A stretch of DNA of 6,741 nt from Verrucomicrobiaceae bacterium (GCA_027483005.1 JAIXVN010000075.1:1-6741); one strand, 5' to 3'. Shown: positions 1-6,688, counted from the stretch's first letter. Notes: a model not told the origin generated them from the letters alone. Program-made: numbers and translations.

Positions 1-50
1 ACATGGCCCATCGCCACGCCAAGCGTCCAGCACGCCACCACGCACCGCAT
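1..50 (-). CDS. Possible N-terminus of a divergent exported protein (partial)
   Basis: Read on the minus strand from an ATG at 50-48, the sequence gives MRCVVACWTLGVAMGH and then leaves the window. An Arg followed by a hydrophobic run resembles the start of a signal peptide or membrane anchor, and 13 of the 15 codons after the start end in G or C, as expected for a gene in this genome. An in-frame GTG further upstream is an alternative start. There is no Shine-Dalgarno sequence, but the well-supported genes here also lack one. The competing reading is the C-terminal tail of a plus-strand gene: frame 1 is open from base 1 to a TAA at 115-117, but its third-position composition is mixed. Only 16 full codons are visible, so neither reading is secure. 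Confidence 0.25.
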   Translation of the reverse strand, partial: MRCVVACWTLGVAMGH

Positions 51-111
51 CAGCCATTTGGAAAGTCCAGTCACACCAGAAGAGTTCCAATCCCACCCCG
101 ACCGGACAATC

Positions 112-140
112 AAATAAAGGGCCCAGCGCCCGATGTTCAA
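112..140 (-). promoter_or_regulatory. Weak sigma70-like promoter candidate for the divergent gene
   Basis: On the minus strand TTGAAC (140-135) is followed after 17 nt by TTATTT (117-112), the most AT-rich spot in the left flank. The -35 box matches TTGACA at 4 of 6 positions, and the -10 match is poor. It would give a leader of about 55 nt before the ATG at 50. This is based only on spacing and AT content. Confidence 0.18.
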
Positions 141-150
141 GGCTTGTAGT

Positions 151-173
151 CCCTCCCTTGAGGGGGGCTTTTC
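151..173 (+). terminator. Terminator-like GC stem followed by a short T run
   Basis: CCCTCC (151-156) can pair with GGGGGG (162-167), with one T-G pair and a 5-nt loop, and is followed by CTTTTC (168-173). If a plus-strand gene ends at the TAA at 115-117, this would be a plausible intrinsic terminator for it. The overlapping alternative stem TTGAGG/CCTCAA (158-163/173-178) competes with it. The T run is only four bases, so support is weak. Confidence 0.2.
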
Positions 174-195
174 CTCAAAGAGAGTGGCTGGAGTG

Positions 196-209
196 GATGT
201 TCGATGTTC
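196..209 (+). repeat. Tandem heptamer GATGTTC x2
   Basis: Two directly adjacent copies of GATGTTC (196-202 and 203-209). A third exact copy lies at 132-138, and a one-mismatch copy (GATGTTG) at 312-318. All lie in the non-coding region upstream of exbB. Direct heptamer repeats may be binding half-sites, but 7 bp is short and chance is possible. Confidence 0.45.
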
Positions 210-447
210 CCCCCTGTGGTCAGGATTCAGGGGCCTGGCAGAGGATCGGGGATCGTCCCCCTGCGCCTATCTCTTCCCAATCCAGAGCCCGCCTTTTCAA
301 AAACGCAAAAGGATGTTGATCCGACTGGAACAGCGCGCAGCGCGTTGCGTTCTTCCCGCAGTCCGCCGGTTCAACGGGCTGCGAACTGGCCTCAGATCAT
401 TGAACGATCAAGGAATCGGACCGGGCAGGCAGACCTTGGCCCGGGAC

Positions 448-475
448 TTGCGTCGCAGGTTTTGATCGCTAGTAT
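448..475 (+). promoter_or_regulatory. Weak promoter candidate just upstream of exbB
   Basis: TTGCGT (448-453) and TAGTAT (470-475) are separated by 16 nt and resemble -35 and -10 hexamers. Transcription would start near 482, leaving a leader of only about 7 nt before the ATG at 489. If it is real, the upstream hairpins would not be part of the exbB transcript. The match is modest and untested. Confidence 0.18.
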
Positions 476-488
476 CCCCCGAAGTTCC

Positions 489-1310
489 ATGAAGTGTCGC
501 CTTTTGACCGCCGCGCTGGCCTTGCTGCCCGCGCTCTCCGCCTTCGCCCAGCAGACAGCCACCGCCGCTGCCCAGCCGAAGGAGCTCAACATCCTCGAAC
601 TCGTCGCAGGCGGTGGAAAGGTGATGTATGTGTTGTTCCTGATCTCGATCATCATGGTCGCGGTCGCCTTCATCCTCTTCATCACCCTGCGCTCCGGTGC
701 GGTGGTGACCGACAAGTTCATGTCGGACTCGGAAGCGATGATCCGTGCCGGGGACCTGAAGGGCTTGTCCTCCTACTGCCGCCGCCAGTCGCAGCGCATG
801 TCCTCGATCGTCCAGCACACGGTCGATTTCATCCTCCAGAACCCATCGGCGGGCATGGAGGAGATCCGGGAAATCGCCCAGGTCGAGGGCTCGCGGCAAG
901 CGACCCAGCTCACCGGCCGCGTGACCTACATGGCGGACATCGGTGCGATCGCCCCGCTCGTCGGGCTCCTCGGCACGGTGATCGGGATGACGAAGTCGTT
1001 CTTCGATCTTTCCGCCGGGAAGGAAGGCGTCCAGCAGTTGGAGCTCACCTCGGGGATCTCGATGGCACTCGTCACGACTGGAGCGGGCCTGACCGTGGCC
1101 GTGCCAGCGCTCATGCTTTATGCCTACTTCCGTGGGAAATCGCAGCGGCTCGTCAGCGAACTTGAAGGTGCCGCCACCCATTTCATCGTCAGCCTCCAGA
1201 TGTTCGCCACCCATGGCCGCGCCGGGGTCACGCGCACTTCGCAGAGACCGACGGATGGGGCCCAGATGCCCCCGCTGACCATGAACCAGCGCGACCTCCA
1301 CGGGATCTGA
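489..1310 (+). CDS. exbB: MotA/TolQ/ExbB-family proton channel protein
   Basis: 273 aa. An inner-membrane subunit of an ExbB/ExbD- or TolQ/TolR-type motor that uses proton flow to drive a periplasmic partner. Residues 1-20 form a signal peptide (cleavage after AFA). TM1 is about 46-67, a cytoplasmic domain spans about 68-149, TM2 is about 150-172 (PLVGLLGTVIGM) and TM3 about 189-214 (ALVTTGAGLTVAVPA). This is the ExbB layout with the mature N-terminus in the periplasm. By hand alignment with E. coli ExbB, channel threonines T148 and T181 correspond to T163 and T197, but E176 is replaced by M192. The tail 242-273 is polar and probably disordered. The ATG at 489 is chosen because it begins the signal peptide; the frame stays open upstream to 204 but reads as non-protein-like sequence. 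No Shine-Dalgarno is seen. The symbol is family-level only: TolQ-like or other motor roles are possible. Confidence 0.93.
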   Translation: MKCRLLTAALALLPALSAFAQQTATAAAQPKELNILELVAGGGKVMYVLFLISIIMVAVAFILFITLRSGAVVTDKFMSDSEAMIRAGDLKGLSSYCRRQSQRMSSIVQHTVDFILQNPSAGMEEIREIAQVEGSRQATQLTGRVTYMADIGAIAPLVGLLGTVIGMTKSFFDLSAGKEGVQQLELTSGISMALVTTGAGLTVAVPALMLYAYFRGKSQRLVSELEGAATHFIVSLQMFATHGRAGVTRTSQRPTDGAQMPPLTMNQRDLHGI

Positions 1311-1315
1311 CCGCC

Positions 1316-1738
1316 ATGAAGCTCACCACCCAACAACCACTCGGACCTGCGCCGCTGCAGCTCGCCGCGATGATCGACATCATGCTGGTCCTGCTGATGT
1401 TCTTCATCCTGAGCTACAAGTTCGCCGAGGAGGAGCGTGACATGAAGATTTCGGTGCCGACGGTGCAGGATGGTGCCCAGCACAGTCAGCAGCGCGGGGA
1501 AATCCTCATCAATGTCCGCGTCGATGGCACCGTGGTCATCGAAAGCAAGGAAGTCACCCGCGAGCAATTGGTTGAACGGCTCTCCACCATTTCAAAGATC
1601 TACAAGAACCAGCCGGTGCGTCTGCGGGGCGATGCCGAGTGCACCTATCAGACGATCGTGGAAATCATCGACGTCTGCCAGAAGGCCGGAATCTGGAACA
1701 TCTCCTTCGCCACCCAGCGCCCGAAGCCCAAGCCTTGA
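1316..1738 (+). CDS. exbD: ExbD/TolR-family biopolymer transport protein
   Basis: 140 aa, the usual ExbD length. It has a short cytoplasmic N-terminus (1-16), a single TM helix (about 17-35, AAMIDIMLVLLMFFIL) and a periplasmic domain (about 36-140). D21 matches the essential proton-carrying Asp of the family (D25 in E. coli ExbD). The distal block 100-133 (PVRLRGDAECTYQTIVEIIDVCQKAGI and following residues, quoted in part) matches the typical 'P-V-x-(L/I)-R-x-D ... Y-x-x-(V/I)-x-x-(I/V)-(I/M)-D ... A-G-I' pattern of ExbD/TolR. The usual Pro two residues before the Asp is Ala here (A18). Two cysteines, C109 and C121, lie in the periplasmic part. The ATG is 5 nt after the exbB stop, so the two genes are almost certainly co-transcribed, as expected for subunits of one complex. 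No second exbD and no tonB follow. The role is secure at family level; the energised partner is unknown. Confidence 0.93.
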   Translation: MKLTTQQPLGPAPLQLAAMIDIMLVLLMFFILSYKFAEEERDMKISVPTVQDGAQHSQQRGEILINVRVDGTVVIESKEVTREQLVERLSTISKIYKNQPVRLRGDAECTYQTIVEIIDVCQKAGIWNISFATQRPKPKP

Positions 1739-1766
1739 ACGACCGCGTCTGCCCTCCACTTTTTTC

Positions 1767-4187
1767 ATGAAACGCTCGCTTGCATTGCTGCTCCTCGCCG
1801 TGTCGCCGGTGGTGGCCCAGGCCCAGATCCCCCAGGCCCAGCCGGTGGACCCCGCCCTTCAGGCCGATCCGGCCAACGACATGTATCAGCGGGCCAAGAA
1901 CCTCTACGATCAGGGAAATGCCAGCAATGATCCGGACCAGCGACTGCAGTTGCTGACGCTGGCCACCGGGATCTTCAACCAGTATCTCGCACAGTTCCCA
2001 AACCACCCGAACGCCGAGCCCGCCTGGCTTTATCTGGGCCAGGGCCTTTACAAGACCGGCCGGATCGATGATGCCAAACGCTGCTTTCACACCCTGCTGA
2101 ACCGCTATGGCAAGGGCATCTGGGTCAGTGCCGCCGCCTACACCCTCGCCTACGAACATCTCGGAAAGCGCGAATACGCCCTCGCCGCCCCATTGTTCCT
2201 GAAGTATGCCGAGAATGGCGGAACTCCTGAATCCCTGGTGAACGGTTACTTCTTTGCCGCCACCTCCTACAGCCAGCTCAATCAGGACCGGCAGTCGGCC
2301 GATTTGTTCCGCAAGGTCATCGATCACCCCGCAGGAAGCCTTTATGCCCCCCAATCCAAGGTCGCCCTGGGCAAACTGCTCCAGAAGACCGGAAAGCTGG
2401 CCGAGGCGCTTGAACTCTTCGAGACCGTCGTCCAGTCCCAGGCCTCCCCCGCCCTGCGCGGAGAGGCGGCGCTCAAGGCCGCCCTCACGGCCACCAAGCT
2501 CGGCCAGAACGACCTCGCCGACCGCTATCTGAAACTCATCGCCATCACCCCCGGCATGGAGGAATTCCGCTCCGATGCCGTGGTCGCCCTGATGGCCAAT
2601 TCCTTTTCGAAAAAGGACTATCGCGGCGTGCTCGATGCCTACCGGAAGAGCGGGGTCGATGTCACCGACATGGCCGAGCTGCCCCCCGGCGTGGCAACGC
2701 CGCCGCGCGATGACAAGAAGGCCGAACGACTGATGCTTGCCGGTCGGTCCAGTTTCCAACTCAAGCTGCCCTCGGAGGCGCTGCGCATGTTCCGACAGAT
2801 CGAGCGCTTGATTCCCGCCCAGGAGGACCTCGCCTACCAGGCCGCCTATTACCGGCTGCTCTGCTTCTATGAGATCGATGGCGAGCACCTGCCGGACCAG
2901 GTCGATGCCTTCATGCAGATCTATCGGAAAAGCCACGCCAACGACCCGCGGATCCACACCGCCCTGCTCATGAAGGCCGAGAGCCTTTTCACCCGCAAGG
3001 CCTACAACAAGGCCGCCCCGGCCTACAGCGAGATCGACGTCACCCAGATCAGCGAGTCCACCCGCCCGGGCATGCTCTTCAACCGCGGCTGGTGCCTTTC
3101 CGAAGCCGGGGATCCCCAGGGGGCCATCCGCTCCTTTTCCAAGTTCATCGCCGATTACCCCAAGGAACCGCAGATCCCCACCGCCATCGCCAAACGGGCC
3201 AAGGCCTATCGCGACACCGGCGAGCCCGCCAAGGCGATCGAGGACTTTGACCGACTCATCCCCCTGAAAGCCTCTGCCGAACTCACCACCATCAGCTGGC
3301 TGGAATCCGCCCGCATCCGGCGGGATGAAGGCAATCTCGCTGACATGATCACCCGCTATCGGGGACTGCTTGAGAACGGCAAGGACCTCTCGGTGAAGGT
3401 CGAGGCCGAGGCGAACTACTTCATCGGCTGGGGACTTGCGAAGACCAACGTCGCCGCGGATTCGGTGCCCTATCTCGAGAAGGCCCGCAAGCTTCACCCG
3501 GAGACCTACAAGAAGCACGCCGGACTGCTTCTCGCTCTGGGCTATTTCACCGCCAAGAACCTCGACAAGCTCTCCGAGGAAATCGATCTGGCCATGACGG
3601 GAGATTACTCGGACGACCTCCCCGACCAGTCCCTCCAATGGGCCGGTCGCGAGGCCTACTTCGCCGGAAGATATGCCATCGCCGCCCGCTTCCTGAAACT
3701 CGTGGCCAATCCGGAGGAACCCCGCGAGACGCCCCGGGAAGTCTGGCGCTACCTCTCGAAGGCACTCGTGGAAAGCGGCAAGCCGGAGGAGGCGCTCAAG
3801 ACCATCGAGAACGTGATTTCCACCGAGGACAACCCCACCCAGAAGGCCGATGCACTGCTTGACAAGGGTCGTGCGCTGATGGCCCTGAAGCGCGATGCCG
3901 AGTCGCGTCTGGCGGTCGATGCAGCCCTCGCGCTCCGCCCTGAAGGCCGCATCGGAGGCGGCGTCCGCATGCTTTCCGGTGAGTTGAAGCTGCGCGCAGG
4001 TGAGGCAGGCGCCGCAGCCGGGGATTTCGTTTATGTCGTGAGCTTCATCGATGATCGCGACCTCAAGCCGAGAGCCCTCTGGCGACTCGGCCAAGCGCTG
4101 GGCAAGACGGGGGACAGCGCCGGAGCCGCCAAATACGAACAGCAGCTCCTCAAGGAATTCCCGGCCTGGAAAGCCCCGGCCGAGTAG
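1767..4187 (+). CDS. Large exported tetratricopeptide (TPR) repeat protein
   Basis: 806 aa. Residues 1-19 form a signal peptide (MKRS, hydrophobic core, AQA cleavage). There is no lipobox Cys, so the protein is probably soluble or peripheral in the periplasm. TPR-like helix pairs recur across nearly the whole chain: about 82-115 (AWLYLGQGLYKTGRIDDAKRC), 119-150, 157-188, 196-225, 320-346, 435-464, 472-498, 657-685, 693-720 and 767-797. A proline/charged linker (about 301-318) divides an N-terminal block from a longer C-terminal one. TPR solenoids bind proteins; no catalytic motif is visible. The ATG at 1767 is chosen because it begins the signal peptide; the frame is open upstream to 1470 only as out-of-frame exbD sequence. 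It lies 28 nt after exbD with no terminator between, implying one operon. By analogy with CpoB/YbgF (a periplasmic TPR protein of the Tol-Pal operon), it may couple the motor to envelope structures. That is inference; its true partner is unknown. Confidence 0.88.
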   Translation: MKRSLALLLLAVSPVVAQAQIPQAQPVDPALQADPANDMYQRAKNLYDQGNASNDPDQRLQLLTLATGIFNQYLAQFPNHPNAEPAWLYLGQGLYKTGRIDDAKRCFHTLLNRYGKGIWVSAAAYTLAYEHLGKREYALAAPLFLKYAENGGTPESLVNGYFFAATSYSQLNQDRQSADLFRKVIDHPAGSLYAPQSKVALGKLLQKTGKLAEALELFETVVQSQASPALRGEAALKAALTATKLGQNDLADRYLKLIAITPGMEEFRSDAVVALMANSFSKKDYRGVLDAYRKSGVDVTDMAELPPGVATPPRDDKKAERLMLAGRSSFQLKLPSEALRMFRQIERLIPAQEDLAYQAAYYRLLCFYEIDGEHLPDQVDAFMQIYRKSHANDPRIHTALLMKAESLFTRKAYNKAAPAYSEIDVTQISESTRPGMLFNRGWCLSEAGDPQGAIRSFSKFIADYPKEPQIPTAIAKRAKAYRDTGEPAKAIEDFDRLIPLKASAELTTISWLESARIRRDEGNLADMITRYRGLLENGKDLSVKVEAEANYFIGWGLAKTNVAADSVPYLEKARKLHPETYKKHAGLLLALGYFTAKNLDKLSEEIDLAMTGDYSDDLPDQSLQWAGREAYFAGRYAIAARFLKLVANPEEPRETPREVWRYLSKALVESGKPEEALKTIENVISTEDNPTQKADALLDKGRALMALKRDAESRLAVDAALALRPEGRIGGGVRMLSGELKLRAGEAGAAAGDFVYVVSFIDDRDLKPRALWRLGQALGKTGDSAGAAKYEQQLLKEFPAWKAPAE

Positions 4188-4354
4188 AGCTCCGACCTCG
4201 GTCCAGATCCTTGCCTGTCAGGGTTTCCCAAATGCTCCTTCGTGACTTTCGGAGGGTGCGATTTCAAGCACCTGCCCCCGTCTGAACTTCCATGCGCAGA
4301 GCCGCAACATGGGACTTGGATTTTCCGTATCCGGGACAAGACTCCACGCAATCC

Positions 4355-6652
4355 ATGAACCGCATCGCTCTTCTCACCCTGATCCTGCCCGGCCTAGCCC
4401 TCGCTCAGAAGGGCGACAAGAAGGAACATGGAAACATGGACCCGGTCGTTCCCGAGTCCGTGATCCCGCAGTCTCCCGTGCTTTCAGTGGCGGATGCGCT
4501 CAAATCATTCAAGCTCTCGCCCGGCTTCGTGATCGAGCCCGTGGCAGCCGAACCCCTGGTGGACAAGCCCGTCGCCCTGGATTTCGATCCCTCCGGACGA
4601 CTCTGGATCTGCGAAATGCTCGGCTACATGCCTGACATCGATGGCAAGGGCGAGAACATCCCGCAGGGCCGCATCGTGGTGCTCGAAGACACGGACCGCG
4701 ACGGCAAGGCCGACAAGCGCACCGTCTTTCTCGACAAGCTCCACCTGCCCCGCGCCGTGGCGGTCTATCCGGATGGCATTCTCTACACCGATGATTCCGA
4801 ACTCCGCTGGCAGAAGCGCGATGGTCTGAAACCGGTCGGCGAACCGGAAATCGCCGTGAAGGGCTGGGTCGAGGCTGGAAACGTCGAACACAAGTCGAAC
4901 GGTCTCGTCCGCAACCTCGACAACTGGCTCTACAACGCCAAGTCCGGCAAGCGCGTGCGCCGGATCGCAGGCAAGTGGGTGATGGAAACCACCCCCTTCC
5001 GCGGCCAGTGGGGCATCGCCCACGACGACTTCGGCCGTCTTTATCACAACAACAACTCCACGTTCCTCTTCGGCGATCAGGTCGCGCCGAACCTCCTCGC
5101 CGGAAATCCAGGGGTGAATCTCAAGACCCAGGAATACACGCAGCTGGGACCCAACAACACCTGGCCCGCACGCGTGACCCCAGGAGTCAACCGCGCCTAC
5201 ATTGCCAAGAAGAACGGATATCCGGACGACACCCTCGACCCCGCCACCCACAAGCTGAAGACCACCACGGCCTCCGCCGGCATGACCCTTTATCGCGGAA
5301 CCAATTTCCCCCCCGACTGGGTGGGCCGCGGACTGGTCGGCGAATCCGTCGTCAACCTCGTGAAAGTCATCCAGATCGATGATTCCAACGGCAAGCTGAC
5401 CGGCAGCCATCCGTTCGGAAGAACCGAATGGCTCGCCTCCACCGACGAGCGCTTCCGCCCGGTGAACCTCTACAACAGCCCGGATGGCGCCGTCCTGCTG
5501 CTGGACATGTATCACGGCATCATCCAGGACAAGACCTTCATGACCACCTACCTCCGCGCGCAGTATCTCAGCCGCGGACTGGACAAGCCAGCCAACGGCA
5601 ATGGACGCATCTACCGCATCCGCTACTCCTCCGGAAAACTGGAAGCCCCGCTCGACTTCGACAATGCCACCGGAGAGGAACTTGTCAAACTGCTCGCCCA
5701 CAAGAACGGCTGGCATCGCGACATGGCCCATCGGGTCCTGGTCGATCGTGGCGATGCCTCGGTCGTCCCCCTCCTTGAGAAACTCGTCGCCGTTCCCGGA
5801 TTCCCGGTCGGCTCCATCAATGCGCTCTGGACCCTGGAAGGACTCGGCAAGCTCAGCCCTGCTGCCGTCAACTCCGCCCTTGCCGCCAGGGACACCAAGG
5901 TCGTTTGCTCCGGACTCTGGGCCTCCACCAAGCTCGACGAAAAGGACCTGCCAGCCGTTTCCGGGGCCATCCTCTCGGTCACCCCCTCCAACGACGAACT
6001 CAAGATCTACCTCGCCCGCGCCCTCGGTCCGATCGCCACTCCCGCCGCCTTCACCAAGCTCGCCGAGCTGATCCAGCACGATGGCTCGAAGCCCTTCGTC
6101 AAGGCCGCCGCCTTTTCCGGACTCGACAAGCACGAGACCGCCTTCAAGGAAGCCGTCGGCGCCAAGCTTCAGGACAAGGGACTCATCGCCTGGCTCGATC
6201 AGGGTGCCGGAGCATCGACGGCCGCCGTGTCGGGTGTCGGTCTGACCGGAGATCACCTCGCCTCCTTCAATCGCGGCAAGGCCCTCTACTCCGGAGTCGC
6301 CGCCTGCTTCGGCTGCCACGGTCCGGACGGGGCCGGACTGCCCAACCTCGGACCGCCGCTCGACGCTTCCGAGTATGTCACCGGCTCTCCCGACCGCCTC
6401 GCCAGGATCCTCCTCCACGGACTCTCCGGACCGATCACCGTCGCCGGACAGACCTACACCCCGCAGGCCGACATGCCCGGGCTGGCCATGAATCCCTCGA
6501 TGACGGACGCCAACCTGGCGGACATCGCCACCTACATCCGCCACGAGTGGACGAACAAGGTCCCTCAGGTGGCGACCGAGGTTTTCACGAAAACCCGCGC
6601 CGAAACCAAGGATCAGGCGGGTCGGCCCTACAATGCCGCCACGATCAAGTGA
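4355..6652 (+). CDS. PVC-type membrane-bound dehydrogenase with C-terminal heme c domain
   Basis: 765 aa, probably periplasmic. Residues 1-17 form a signal peptide (ALA cleavage). Residues about 45-425 match the Pirellula/Verrucomicrobium dehydrogenase domain (TIGR02604-like beta-propeller, related to glucose/sorbosone dehydrogenases): LSPGFVIEPVAAEPLVDKP, WICEMLGYMPDIDG, RIVVLEDTDRDGKADK with a D-x-D-x-D-G calcium-loop pattern at 112-120, HKSNGLVRNLDNWLYNA and DMYHGIIQ. Residues about 438-615 are alpha-helical and HEAT-like. Residues about 636-732 form a cytochrome c: heme site CFGCH at 651-655, probable distal ligand M707 in ADMPGLA, and the final helix ATYIRHEW. The expected chemistry is oxidation of an organic substrate with electrons passed to heme c; substrate and cofactor cannot be read from the sequence. 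The ATG at 4355 begins the signal peptide; an in-frame ATG at 4292 would prepend 21 polar residues and is rejected. The 167-nt gap suggests its own promoter, but none is clear. Cytochrome maturation genes must lie elsewhere. Confidence 0.92.
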   Translation: MNRIALLTLILPGLALAQKGDKKEHGNMDPVVPESVIPQSPVLSVADALKSFKLSPGFVIEPVAAEPLVDKPVALDFDPSGRLWICEMLGYMPDIDGKGENIPQGRIVVLEDTDRDGKADKRTVFLDKLHLPRAVAVYPDGILYTDDSELRWQKRDGLKPVGEPEIAVKGWVEAGNVEHKSNGLVRNLDNWLYNAKSGKRVRRIAGKWVMETTPFRGQWGIAHDDFGRLYHNNNSTFLFGDQVAPNLLAGNPGVNLKTQEYTQLGPNNTWPARVTPGVNRAYIAKKNGYPDDTLDPATHKLKTTTASAGMTLYRGTNFPPDWVGRGLVGESVVNLVKVIQIDDSNGKLTGSHPFGRTEWLASTDERFRPVNLYNSPDGAVLLLDMYHGIIQDKTFMTTYLRAQYLSRGLDKPANGNGRIYRIRYSSGKLEAPLDFDNATGEELVKLLAHKNGWHRDMAHRVLVDRGDASVVPLLEKLVAVPGFPVGSINALWTLEGLGKLSPAAVNSALAARDTKVVCSGLWASTKLDEKDLPAVSGAILSVTPSNDELKIYLARALGPIATPAAFTKLAELIQHDGSKPFVKAAAFSGLDKHETAFKEAVGAKLQDKGLIAWLDQGAGASTAAVSGVGLTGDHLASFNRGKALYSGVAACFGCHGPDGAGLPNLGPPLDASEYVTGSPDRLARILLHGLSGPITVAGQTYTPQADMPGLAMNPSMTDANLADIATYIRHEWTNKVPQVATEVFTKTRAETKDQAGRPYNAATIK

Positions 6653-6688
6653 CGTCATTCCAGCCGTTTACGGCAGTTTCCCGGGTCG

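Larger units (their letters stand above)
118..488. other. Non-coding, inverted-repeat-rich region upstream of exbB
   Basis: About 370 nt with no convincing gene. The open frames across it have arginine/serine/proline-rich translations with no recognisable domain and lack the codon bias of the neighbouring genes. It holds a run of short inverted repeats: 158-163/173-178, 211-216/228-233 (CCCCTG/CAGGGG), 248-252/256-260 (GGGGA/TCCCC), 292-297/307-312 (CCTTTT/AAAAGG), 331-337/341-347 (7 bp with one G-U), 365-372/383-390 (8 bp with one G-U) and 421-426/439-444 (CCGGGC/GCCCGG). It also carries copies of GATGTTC. It may be a structured 5' leader, a regulatory region or an unannotated RNA; no known riboswitch core was recognised. 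Confidence 0.5.

Noticed and set aside
59..69. GGAAAGTCCAG, resembling the conserved GGAAAGTCC of RNase P RNA
   Set aside because: The remaining conserved RNase P parts (for example ACAGAAA and the distal P4 strand) are not found nearby.
3..149. 48-codon plus-strand frame MAHRHAKRP...
   Set aside because: His/Arg/Pro-rich, no recognisable family, and inconsistent with the codon bias of the neighbours.
292..444. Cobalamin riboswitch or Fur box upstream of exbBD
   Set aside because: Considered because exbBD genes are often controlled by B12 or iron. No GCCACTG-type B12 box and no AT-rich Fur palindrome is present.
133..465. 110-codon plus-strand open frame in the upstream region
   Set aside because: No domain, an Arg/Ser-rich translation and an uncharacteristic codon pattern. 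It overlaps the inverted-repeat region.
408..1301. 297-codon open frame on the minus strand opposite exbB
   Set aside because: His/Arg/Asp-rich translation typical of an antisense shadow; the plus strand encodes the ExbB transmembrane pattern.
1665..4094. 809-codon open frame on the minus strand opposite the TPR gene
   Set aside because: It is a mirror of GC-rich codon bias in the real gene. The translation is rich in Gly/Leu/Val with no recognisable domain, while the plus strand encodes clear TPRs and a signal peptide.
4255..4272. GGTGC/GCACC inverted repeat in the 167-nt gap before the dehydrogenase gene
   Set aside because: Only 5 bp with an 8-nt loop and no T run. It is not enough to call a terminator or operator, and nothing else is clear in this spacer.
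4292..4354. Upstream in-frame start for the dehydrogenase
   Set aside because: It would place 21 polar residues before an otherwise perfect signal peptide.
4505..6658. 717-codon open frame on the minus strand opposite the dehydrogenase gene
   Set aside because: Same codon-bias shadow. The plus strand has the CxxCH heme site and family motifs.
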